Shown here: positions 45,386-52,804 of the stretch, piece by piece
Numbering within the stretch: the first letter of the stretch is position 1
How the letters are laid out: each line of letters begins with the position of its first letter
Position numbers and translations under genes: made by a program
DNA from: Streptomyces sp. NBC_00670
Lineage (GTDB): Bacteria; Actinomycetota; Actinomycetes; Streptomycetales; Streptomycetaceae
Direction: 5' to 3'
Length of the DNA stretch: 64,000 nucleotides
Assembly: GCF_036226765.1 (NCBI RefSeq)
Contig: NZ_CP109017.1
Coordinates: 5,209,001-5,273,000 of the forward strand
The notes under the pieces: generated by a model
Told to the model about the DNA's origin: nothing
What the model saw: the letters and a program-made list of their open reading frames with translations, nothing else
The model's database searches: none

Positions 45386-45805
45386 GTGCTGACCTTCTTC
45401 GTCGTGTGCCTGTGGCTCGCCCTCGGCGCCCTGCTGACCGGTGCCGTCGTCCGGCTGCTGCCGGGCGGCCCCACGGTCCGGTGGGCGGCCGCGGCCGCGG
45501 GGTTCCTGCTCTGCGCGCTGGCGCTGTACCTGTGGGGCGCCTCGCACATGTTCGCGACGGACATCGAGGAGACCTGCACCCTGCAACACCACCAGCCACT
45601 GGACCCGGCCTACGGCCACACCTCGCTCGTCCCGCTGCACCGCGAGTGCAACGCGCACTTCGACCTCGTCCCGCCCTACGTGAATCCCGGCGTCCTCGCC
45701 TACCTCGTGGCCTGCGTCTGCTGCCTGGGGGCGGCCGTGCGGGCCCGGTTCGCGGGGCACCGGAATCCGGCCGGAGGCCGGGAAAGGAACACTGAGGCAC
45801 AGTGA
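45386..45805 (+). CDS. Two-helix membrane protein
   Basis: Predicted 139-residue protein. Two N-terminal helices (LTFFVVCLWLALGALLTGAV and WAAAAAGFLLCALALYLW), an extracytoplasmic loop of about 60 residues with two Cys and many His (CTLQHHQPLDPAYGHTSLV; HRECNAHFDLV), and a final helix (LAYLVACVCCLGAAV). GTG 45386; its stop overlaps the next start by 4 bp. No family recognised. Translational coupling to the Tat-exported protein suggests they act together. Confidence 0.7.
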   Translation: MLTFFVVCLWLALGALLTGAVVRLLPGGPTVRWAAAAAGFLLCALALYLWGASHMFATDIEETCTLQHHQPLDPAYGHTSLVPLHRECNAHFDLVPPYVNPGVLAYLVACVCCLGAAVRARFAGHRNPAGGRERNTEAQ

Positions 45806-46515
45806 ACGATCACAGCGAGAAACTGGGCCGCCGCGGCTTCCTCACGGCCGTGGGCCTCGTCGGGGCGACCTCCGCCCTCTCCCTCGGCTTCGCCCCGGCC
45901 GCCACCGCGTCCCCCCGGGCCGCGGCCGGCGCCACGGGCGGCCACTGGTCCGGCGGCCGCTCGGCGAACGGATGGGCCGTCAAGGACGGCGCCGGCGGCT
46001 CCGACGGCATCGGGGTCCACCGCGTCGAGGGCTCGAACGCGTCCGTGGCGCTGCTGGCGGGGGACGTGGCCACCGTCCTGCTGCACGTCACGCGCCGCTT
46101 CCACTACGAGATCCGCACCCTGAAGGCGGGGGACGTGCACGGCCACACGACGGACCGGTCCGTGCGCGCCGACCAGGAGTCGAACTACCTGTCCGGGACG
46201 GCCGTCGCGCTCTGCCCCGACCTCTACCCGGCCGGTGCGCGGGGCGGGCTCTTCCCCCACGAGATCGCCGTCGTACGGGACATCCTCGCCGAGTGCGAGG
46301 CAGTGGTGCGGTGGGGCGGCGACGACCCGGACGTGCCGAAGGAGGGCCACTTCCAGATCGACGTGCGCCCCGGCGACGCGGCGCTGCGGAAGCTGGCGGA
46401 CACGATCGAGAAATGGAACCGCACGCCCGGGAAGGGAGCCGGAGCAACCAACGCGTTCACCCCCCAACGCCTCCGCGCGGCCAAGGCCATGCGCACACGC
46501 CAACGAGGGGCCTGA
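45802..46515 (+). CDS. Tat-exported M15-like (VanY/DD-carboxypeptidase fold) protein with altered zinc site
   Basis: Predicted 237-residue protein. A strong twin-arginine signal (KLGRRGFLTAVGLVGATSAL) ends near ATASPRA. The mature part resembles the M15 fold: FHYEIRTLKAGDVHGHTTD, SNYLSGTAVAL, ILAECEAVVRWGGDD, GHFQIDV. In active M15 enzymes the middle motif is SxHxxGxAxD; here the His position is Tyr and the Asp position is Ala, while the late His (GHFQ) remains. It may therefore bind wall peptides without cutting. GTG 45802 overlaps the preceding stop. Confidence 0.72.
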   Translation: MNDHSEKLGRRGFLTAVGLVGATSALSLGFAPAATASPRAAAGATGGHWSGGRSANGWAVKDGAGGSDGIGVHRVEGSNASVALLAGDVATVLLHVTRRFHYEIRTLKAGDVHGHTTDRSVRADQESNYLSGTAVALCPDLYPAGARGGLFPHEIAVVRDILAECEAVVRWGGDDPDVPKEGHFQIDVRPGDAALRKLADTIEKWNRTPGKGAGATNAFTPQRLRAAKAMRTRQRGA

Positions 46516-46516
46516 C

Positions 46517-46556
46517 GGGGGCTGCGCCCCCGGACCCCCCGGGGACGATGGGGTCC
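46517..46556. repeat. Streptomyces-type intergenic hairpin repeat
   Basis: GGGGGC-TGC-GCCCCC (46517-46531) is followed by GGACCCC paired with GGGGTCC (46532-46538 and 46550-46556). Related wording recurs at 55558-55592 (GGGGCTCCGCCCCTTGGACC). Such elements are scattered between Streptomyces genes and can act as terminators. Confidence 0.65.
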
Positions 46557-46631
46557 CCCTGCTCGAACGAAGTTGAGAGCTTGGGGGAGGGCAGGGGCGG
46601 CGGGGGCGAGGAAAAATGCGAGCATGACCGC

Positions 46632-47321
46632 ATGGCTACACATGTGATCACCGGCGCCGGCTCCGGCATCGGCGCCGCCGTCGCCCGGCGGCTCCACACC
46701 CGCGGCGACGACCTCGTCCTGCACGCACGGGACGCCGCCCGCGCCACGGACCTCGCCGCCGAGTTCCCCGGCGCCCACACCCTCGTCGGCGACCTCGCCG
46801 ATCCCGCCCGGCTCTCCTGGGCCTTCTCCCACCAGTCGCTCCCCGACCGCGTCGACTCCCTCCTGCACATCGCCGGCGTCATCGAACTCGGCACGGTCGG
46901 CGAACTCACCCCCAAGGCCTGGCGCCACCAGCTCGACGTCAACCTGCTGGCCCCCGCCGAGCTGACCCGCCACTTCCTGCCGCAGCTGCGCACCACCCGC
47001 GGCCACGTCGTCTTCGTCAACTCCGGCTCCGGCCTGAACGCGCACGCCGGCTGGTCCGGGTACGCCGCCTCCAAGCACGCACTGAAGGCCCTCGCGGACG
47101 CGCTCCGCGAGGAGGAGCACGCGGCCGGCGTCCGCGTCACCTCCGTCTACCCGGGTCGCACCGCCAGCCCCATGCAGGTCAAGGTGCACCAGCAGGAGGG
47201 CAGGAGCTACGACCCGGAGCGCTGGATCGACCCCGAGTCCGTCGCCACCACCATCCTGATGGCACTCGACCTGCCCCGCGACGCCGAGGTCAACGACCTG
47301 ACGGTACGCCCGGGACGGTGA
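46632..47321 (+). CDS. Short-chain dehydrogenase/reductase
   Basis: Predicted 229-residue SDR. Cofactor motif ITGAGSGIGAAVARRL, LLHIAGV in place of NNAG, catalytic Ser in VFVNSGSGLN, and YAASKHALKALADAL with the Tyr-Lys pair. YPGRTASPM is the usual PG motif. ATG 46632. The 3' end overlaps the convergent AraC gene by 32 bp. Substrate unknown. Confidence 0.92.
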   Translation: MATHVITGAGSGIGAAVARRLHTRGDDLVLHARDAARATDLAAEFPGAHTLVGDLADPARLSWAFSHQSLPDRVDSLLHIAGVIELGTVGELTPKAWRHQLDVNLLAPAELTRHFLPQLRTTRGHVVFVNSGSGLNAHAGWSGYAASKHALKALADALREEEHAAGVRVTSVYPGRTASPMQVKVHQQEGRSYDPERWIDPESVATTILMALDLPRDAEVNDLTVRPGR

Positions 47322-48336
47322 CTTCGCCGGGCCCGTCGATCCCCTCGGCCCCCTCGGCCCCCTCGGCCCCCTCGGCCCCCTCGGCCCCCTCGGCCTCCTC
47401 GGCTCTCTCGGCCGCGGCCCACGCCGCGTAGTCCGTGGGCGTCCGCCCGTACCGGCCGCGGAAGACGCGGGCGAAGTGACCGCTGTCGGCGAACTGCCAG
47501 CGGGCGGCGATGTCCGCGACGGTCATGCGCCGGTGCGGGGCGGCCAGGAGCGCGCGGCGCGCCTCCTCCAGACGGCGGTCCCTGATGTAGGCGCTCAGCG
47601 GCTGCCCCTCGCGCGCGAAGGCCCGTTGCAGGGTGCGCACGGAGACGTTCAGTTCCCGGGCGACGGCCGAGGGGGAGAGGGCGGGGTCGGTGAGCCGCCG
47701 GTCGGCCAGCTCCCGCGCGGCCTGGGCCAGCGCCGGCGACAGCCGGGGCTCCACGTCGTCGATGCCGCCCAGGACCACGGCACGGGCCAGCTCGGCGAGG
47801 GTGGCGCGGGCGGCGTCGAGCCCGGCGGGGCCGAGGCGGTCCAGCATCCGGCCCACCGCGGCGGCGTGCGCGGTCAGCAGCCGCACCTCGGCGGTGCCGC
47901 CGGGACCGGAGGCCGTACGGCCCCGCCCGTGCCGGATCTCCGCGGCGGGCAGCACGAGCATCCGGACGGCGGTGCGCGGCGCCGCCGCGAAGTGCGACAG
48001 CCGCCCCGTCTGCACCAGCACCCGGCCGGCCGGCGCCGTGTGCTCGGCCCCTCCCGGCTCCCCGAGCCGCCAGGCACCCCGGTGGACGATCCACAGCCGT
48101 ACGTGGTCGTCGGAGCCCACCCCCGGGCCCACCGTCCGCAGGGCCGCCGCGTTCTCGAAGCGGTTGAACATCGCGTCCCGCAGCCGGAACCCGCGGGACC
48201 GCGCCCCGAAACCGGCGACGGTCGCCCGGCTGAAGGGTGCCAGCGGGAACGCCTCGCCCATCCGGGACCGCCACAGGCGGGCGAAGTCGCCGAAGGCGTG
48301 GGCGCCGCTCAGGTCCACCGAGAACGTGCCGTTCAT
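47290..48336 (-). CDS. AraC-family regulator with EGA-repeat tail
   Basis: Predicted 348-residue activator of the AraC/XylS type with an N-terminal AraC_binding_2-like domain (FSRATVAGFGARSRGFRLRD; VRLWIVHRGAWRL). Two HTHs make up residues about 215-315 (LSPSAVARELNVSVRTLQRAF; RMTVADIAARWQFADSGHFARVFRGRYGRTPTDY). After that comes a tail with six EGA units encoded by a 9-nt tandem repeat. It is divergent from the SDR gene at 48528 and convergent with the one at 46632, so either may be a target. Confidence 0.9.
   Translation of the reverse strand: MNGTFSVDLSGAHAFGDFARLWRSRMGEAFPLAPFSRATVAGFGARSRGFRLRDAMFNRFENAAALRTVGPGVGSDDHVRLWIVHRGAWRLGEPGGAEHTAPAGRVLVQTGRLSHFAAAPRTAVRMLVLPAAEIRHGRGRTASGPGGTAEVRLLTAHAAAVGRMLDRLGPAGLDAARATLAELARAVVLGGIDDVEPRLSPALAQAARELADRRLTDPALSPSAVARELNVSVRTLQRAFAREGQPLSAYIRDRRLEEARRALLAAPHRRMTVADIAARWQFADSGHFARVFRGRYGRTPTDYAAWAAAERAEEAEGAEGAEGAEGAEGAEGIDGPGEVTVPGVPSGR
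47342..47395. repeat. Six perfect 9-bp tandem repeats in the araC-type gene
   Basis: CCCTCGGCC is repeated six times exactly, with two degenerate copies following to 47413. On the coding strand each unit adds Glu-Gly-Ala. Units are in frame, so slippage would change tail length without frameshift. Confidence 0.9.
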
Positions 48337-48346
48337 CGTCTCCTCG

Positions 48347-48410
48347 TTGCCGCGTGTCCGCGGTGCCGTGCGTCTCCGGTGCCGCGCGTCTCCGGTGCCG
48401 CGCGTCTGTG
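48347..48410. repeat. 16-bp tandem repeats between divergent araC and SDR genes
   Basis: Three head-to-tail copies close to GTGCCGCGCGTCTCCG occur at 48363, 48379 and 48395. A more degenerate copy precedes them at 48347. They start about 10 bp upstream of the AraC-type gene start, so they lie in its leader or promoter. Direct repeats of this size suit AraC-family binding. Confidence 0.75.
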
Positions 48411-48527
48411 CTGTCGCGGATCTCCGGTTCGGACTGTCGTGCGAGTCCGAGCCCTCGGGACCGGGGCGTTCCTATGGTGTCGAGGTGCCGGCGTCAAGGC
48501 GTGCCGGCCCGTGTCCCCATGAGAGTA

Positions 48528-49274
48528 ATGAGTCAACGAGGTGGCGAGTTGAGCACGATCGTGATCGTCGGCGCGGGCCCGCAGCTGGGCCGGGCGATCG
48601 GCCGGCGGTTCGGCGCCGAGGGATTCGACGTGGCACTGGTCGCCCGCAACCGCACGACCCTGGAGGAGGTGGCCGGCGACCTGGCCGGCGCGGGCGTCCG
48701 GGCCGAGGTGTTCCCCGCCGACGTCACCGACCGCCCCGCCCTGCACGCGGCGCTGACCGCCGCCGAGGAGCGGCTCGGGCCGATCGACGTCCTCGAGTAC
48801 TCGCCCGCGCCGAGCCCGGCCGACCTGCGCCGGGCGCCGCTCGTCGAAGCCACCGAGGTCACCGTCGACTCGGTCCTGGCCCAGCTCGACCTCTATCTGC
48901 TCGGCGGCGTCGCCGCGGTGCGGCACGTGCTGCCCGGCATGAGGGCGCGCGGCACGGGGACGATCCTGGTCACCAGCGGCGCGGGCTCCGGGCCGATCGT
49001 CGCCCCGCACGTGGCCAACGTGCAGATCGCCACCGGCGGGATGCGCAACTGGATCCTCAATCTGCACGCCGCGCTCGTCGGCACCGGCGTCTACGCCGCC
49101 CACGTGGCGATCGCCGCCTTCATCGGCCAGGGCGGCCACGACTCGCGGCCGGAGACGATCGCCGACGCCTACTGGCGGCTGCACACGGAGCGCGCCGAGG
49201 CCGAGTACGTCGTCCAGGACCTGCCGGACGACTACCTGGAACGGGGCCTGGCGGACAAGTTCCTGGAGTCCTGA
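48528..49274 (+). CDS. SDR-family oxidoreductase (atypical active site)
   Basis: Predicted 248-residue Rossmann protein. Cofactor motif IVIVGAGPQLGRAIGRRFG near the N-terminus; VLEYSPAPSPADL at the NNAG position; ILVTSGAGSG with Ser. The YxxxK motif is not evident (NVQIATGGMRNWILNLHAAL instead), so this may be a non-catalytic or atypical member. ATG 48528 gives MSQRGGELST; TTG 48549 (LSTIVIVG) is an equally good start by homology to relatives. It is divergent from the AraC gene. Confidence 0.82.
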   Translation: MSQRGGELSTIVIVGAGPQLGRAIGRRFGAEGFDVALVARNRTTLEEVAGDLAGAGVRAEVFPADVTDRPALHAALTAAEERLGPIDVLEYSPAPSPADLRRAPLVEATEVTVDSVLAQLDLYLLGGVAAVRHVLPGMRARGTGTILVTSGAGSGPIVAPHVANVQIATGGMRNWILNLHAALVGTGVYAAHVAIAAFIGQGGHDSRPETIADAYWRLHTERAEAEYVVQDLPDDYLERGLADKFLES

Positions 49275-49356
49275 GCCGACCCCGCCCCTCTGGCGGGTGA
49301 GGGTCCGCCACCCGGGCGGTCGACAGGGCGCCCGCGCCACGCTCTAGGCTTCCCGC

Positions 49357-50364
49357 GTGAGTGAGAACAGCCAGTTCAGGTTCGGCCCCGCCACCGGCGT
49401 CGGCTCCCTGCCGGGCGGGGACGCGCGGGAGGCCGCGAAGACCGCCACCGGGTCCTTCGAGGATTTCCCCTTCCTCCCCGAACTGCCGGCCCGCGGCCCC
49501 GGCGCGGACATGATCGGCCGCACCGCCGGGATGCTCGTCGAGCTCTACGCGCGCGTGGAGCCCAGCGGCTGGCGGATCGGGGACCGCCCCGGGCGGGACA
49601 CCGGACGGGCCCGCTCCTGGCTGGGCGAGGACCTCGACGCCCTGGAGGAGTTCACCCAGGGCTACGAGGGCCCCCTCAAGGTGCAGGCCGTGGGCCCCTG
49701 GACGCTCGCCGCCGCCCTGGAGCTGCGCAACGGCGAGGCCGCCCTCTCCGACGCCGGTGCCTGCCGCGACCTGGCCGGCTCGCTCGCCGAGGGGCTGCGG
49801 GCGCACCTCGCGGAGCTGCGCCGCCGGGTGCCGGGCGCGCGCCTCGTGCTCCAGCTCGACGAGCCGTCCCTCACCGCCGTCCTGCGCGGCCAGGTCCGCA
49901 CCGCCAGCGGCTACCGCACCCACCGCGCCCCGGACCGCCAGGTCGTCGAGGCGACCCTGCGCGACGTCGTCGGCGTCCACGAGGCCGGACCCGTCGTCGT
50001 CCACTCCTGCGCCCCCGACGTGCCCTTCGCACTGCTGCGCCGGGCCGGTGCGGCGGCCGTCTCCTTCGACTTCTCGCTGCTCACCGAGCGTGACGACGAC
50101 ATGCTCGGGGAAGCCGTGGAGGCGGGGACCCGGCTCTTCGCCGGTGTCGTGCCCGGCACGGACGCCCCGTTGTCGGACCCTGCCGGTAGCGTCATGGGTG
50201 TCAGGACGCTGTGGCGCAGGCTGGGGCTGTCTCCGGGGCTTCTCGCGGAGACGGTCACGGTCACTCCGGCGTGCGGACTCGCGGGCGCGTCCCCCGAGTA
50301 CGCGCGCCGGGCGCTGGCCCACTGCGCCCGGGCGGCGAGGTCCCTCGCGGACGACCCAGAGTAA
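49357..50364 (+). CDS. Cobalamin-independent methionine synthase-like protein
   Basis: Predicted 335-residue protein of the MetE C-terminal/UROD-like fold. It starts at GVGSLPGGDAREAAK and includes VQAVGPWTLAAAL, LVLQLDEPSLTAVL, zinc-type HSCAPD and a late Cys in VTPACGLAGAS. It is about the size of the catalytic half of MetE and lacks the N-terminal half, as in archaeal-type core enzymes. A role in methyl transfer to homocysteine or a related thiol is likely but unproven. GTG 49357; ligA starts 16 bp after its stop. Confidence 0.85.
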   Translation: MSENSQFRFGPATGVGSLPGGDAREAAKTATGSFEDFPFLPELPARGPGADMIGRTAGMLVELYARVEPSGWRIGDRPGRDTGRARSWLGEDLDALEEFTQGYEGPLKVQAVGPWTLAAALELRNGEAALSDAGACRDLAGSLAEGLRAHLAELRRRVPGARLVLQLDEPSLTAVLRGQVRTASGYRTHRAPDRQVVEATLRDVVGVHEAGPVVVHSCAPDVPFALLRRAGAAAVSFDFSLLTERDDDMLGEAVEAGTRLFAGVVPGTDAPLSDPAGSVMGVRTLWRRLGLSPGLLAETVTVTPACGLAGASPEYARRALAHCARAARSLADDPE

Positions 50365-50379
50365 CGGGAGGACAACACG

Positions 50380-52575
50380 GTGGCCGGCGACAAGCAAGCC
50401 CAGACCACGGCGGTGCCCGCGCAGGCACGGGAGCAGCACGTCCGGCTCGCCGAGCAGATCGAGGAGCACCGCTTCCGGTACTACGTGAAGGACGCTCCGG
50501 TCGTCAGCGACGCGGAGTTCGACCGGCTGCTGCGCGAGCTGCAGGAGCTGGAGGAGCGCTACCCCGAGCTGCGCACGCCCGACTCGCCCACGCAGAAGGT
50601 CGCGGGCGCGTACGAGACGGAGTTCACCTCCGTCCGCCACCGCGAGCGCATGCTGTCGCTGGACAACACGTTCAACGACGAGGACCTCGCCGCCTGGACC
50701 GAACGCATCGCCAAGGAACTCGGCAGCCAGGAGTACCACTTCCTGTGCGAGCTCAAGGTCGACGGCCTCGCCGTCAACCTCACCTACGAGCACGGCCGCC
50801 TCACCCGCGCCGCCACCCGCGGGGACGGCCGCACCGGCGAGGACATCACCCCGAACGTGCGCACGATCGCCGAGATCCCCGACCGGCTGCACGGCGAGGA
50901 GGTGCCGGACGTCGTGGAGATCCGCGGCGAGGTCTACTTCCCGATGGAGAAGTTCCAGGAGCTCAACGCCCGCCTCGTCGAGGCCGGCGACAAGCCCTTC
51001 GCCAACCCGCGCAACGCGGCGGCCGGTTCGCTGCGCCAGAAGGACCCCCGGGTCACCGCCACCCGCCCCCTGCACATGGTGGTGCACGGCATCGGCGCCC
51101 TTCAGGGCTTCGACGGCATGACACGCCTCTCCCAGGCGTACGAGCTGCTGAAGACCTGGGGCCTGCCCACCTCGCCGCACAACCGGGTGGTCGACGACCT
51201 CGCGGGCGTACGGGAGTTCATCGCGTACTACGGCGAGAACCGCCACTCCGTGGCGCACGAGATCGACGGGGCCGTCGTCAAGCTCGACGAGATTCCCCTC
51301 CAGGGCCGCCTCGGCTCCACCTCCCGCGCCCCGCGCTGGGCCATCGCGTACAAGTATGCGCCGGAGGAGGTCAACACCAAGCTCGTCAACATCCGCGTCG
51401 GCGTGGGCCGTACGGGACGGGTGACGCCGTACGCCCAGGTCGAACCGGTGACGGTGGCCGGGAGCGAGGTCGAGTTCGCCACGCTGCACAACCAGGACGT
51501 GGTCAGGGCCAAGGGCGTCCTCATCGGCGACACGGTGGTGCTGCGCAAGGCCGGTGACGTCATCCCCGAGATCCTCGGCCCCGTCGCCGACCTGCGGGAC
51601 GGCAGCGAGCGGGAGTTCGTGATGCCCGCCGACTGCCCCGAGTGCGGGACGCCGCTGCGGCCCATGAAGGAGGGCGACGTCGACCTGCGCTGCCCCAACT
51701 CCCGGGCCTGCCCCGCCCAGTTGCGCGAACGGCTGTTCTACCTCGCGGGCCGCAAGTCGCTGGACATCGAGCACTTCGGGTACGTCGCCGCCGCGGCCCT
51801 GACCAGACCGCTGGAGCCCGCCGAGCCGCCGCTCACCGACGAGGGCGATCTGTTCGACCTCACCATGGAGCAGCTGCTTCCCATCAAGGCGTACGTCCTC
51901 GACCAGGACAGCGGACTGCCCAAGCGGGACCCGAAGACCGGCGAGGAGAAGATCGCCACGGTCTTCGCCAACCAGCAGGGCGAGCCGCGCAAGAACGCCG
52001 TCGCCATGCTGGAGAACATCGCCGCCGCGAAGGAACGCCCGCTGGCGCGCGTGCTCACGGGGCTGTCCATCCGCCATGTCGGCCCCGTCGCCGCCGAGGC
52101 GCTGGCCCGTGAGTTCCGCTCGGTGGACCGCATCGAGGCGGCCAGTGAGGAGGAACTGGCGGCCACGGAGGGCGTCGGCCCGATCATCGCCGCCTCCCTC
52201 ACGCAGTGGTTCGCCGAGGACTGGCACCGCGAGATCCTGCGCAAGTGGAAGGCGGCCGGGGTCCGCATGGAGGAGGAGCACACCGGCGAGGACGAGGGGC
52301 CGCGCCCGCTGGAGGGGCTCACCGTCGTCGTCACCGGCACGCTCGAACACCACACGCGGGACGGGGCGAAGGAGGCCCTGCAGAGCAGAGGCGCCAAGGT
52401 CACGGGGTCGGTCTCCAAGAAGACGTCGTTCGTCGTCGTCGGCGACAGCCCCGGATCGAAGTACGACAAGGCGATGCAGCTGAAGGTGCCGGTGCTGAAC
52501 GAGGACGGATTCGCCGTCCTGCTGGAGCGCGGACCGGAAGCCGCGGCCGAAGTCGCGCTTCCGACCGAGGAGTAG
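50380..52575 (+). CDS. ligA: NAD+-dependent DNA ligase
   Basis: Predicted 731-residue replicative ligase. Domain Ia (HRFRYYVKDAPVVSDAEFDRLL), adenylation Lys in ELKVDGLAVN (about residue 126), oligonucleotide-binding fold, a four-Cys zinc finger (CPECGTPL and CPNSRACPAQ, about 419-440), helix-hairpin-helix repeats (LSIRHVGPVAAEAL; TEGVGPIIAASL) and a C-terminal BRCT domain from about residue 640. Normal length. GTG 50380 follows GGGAGGA. A hairpin follows the stop. Confidence 0.98.
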   Translation: MAGDKQAQTTAVPAQAREQHVRLAEQIEEHRFRYYVKDAPVVSDAEFDRLLRELQELEERYPELRTPDSPTQKVAGAYETEFTSVRHRERMLSLDNTFNDEDLAAWTERIAKELGSQEYHFLCELKVDGLAVNLTYEHGRLTRAATRGDGRTGEDITPNVRTIAEIPDRLHGEEVPDVVEIRGEVYFPMEKFQELNARLVEAGDKPFANPRNAAAGSLRQKDPRVTATRPLHMVVHGIGALQGFDGMTRLSQAYELLKTWGLPTSPHNRVVDDLAGVREFIAYYGENRHSVAHEIDGAVVKLDEIPLQGRLGSTSRAPRWAIAYKYAPEEVNTKLVNIRVGVGRTGRVTPYAQVEPVTVAGSEVEFATLHNQDVVRAKGVLIGDTVVLRKAGDVIPEILGPVADLRDGSEREFVMPADCPECGTPLRPMKEGDVDLRCPNSRACPAQLRERLFYLAGRKSLDIEHFGYVAAAALTRPLEPAEPPLTDEGDLFDLTMEQLLPIKAYVLDQDSGLPKRDPKTGEEKIATVFANQQGEPRKNAVAMLENIAAAKERPLARVLTGLSIRHVGPVAAEALAREFRSVDRIEAASEEELAATEGVGPIIAASLTQWFAEDWHREILRKWKAAGVRMEEEHTGEDEGPRPLEGLTVVVTGTLEHHTRDGAKEALQSRGAKVTGSVSKKTSFVVVGDSPGSKYDKAMQLKVPVLNEDGFAVLLERGPEAAAEVALPTEE

Positions 52576-52583
52576 CGGTTGAA

Positions 52584-52623
52584 GGCCACCCGTTCGGCGC
52601 ATACCAGATGCATACGGGTGGCC
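52584..52623 (+). terminator. Hairpin after ligA
   Basis: GGCCACCCGT (52584-52593) pairs exactly with ACGGGTGGCC (52614-52623). The 20-nt loop holds an inner GCAT/ATGC pairing. It starts 8 bp after the stop and is a probable terminator. Confidence 0.65.
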
Positions 52624-52804
52624 GGGTCGCATTCGGGCAACCGTGGCCGACCGCTGCCCGTGGAAGCCTTACGCGGCCTACTGTTGAGAGGTACGCCTGC
52701 CGTGCCCCGCTGCGTGGTGGGTTTTTGGACGTGGTGCCGCCGGCAGTCGTCGCCGGCACCGGGCCGCGAACGCGTGGGCACCGCCGGCTGTGAGAGGGAC
52801 GGGA

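Noticed and set aside
49120..52632. A 1170-codon open frame opposite the MetE-like and ligA genes
   Set aside because: It is a shadow of ligA and its neighbour; no start with a ribosome site and no recognisable motif.
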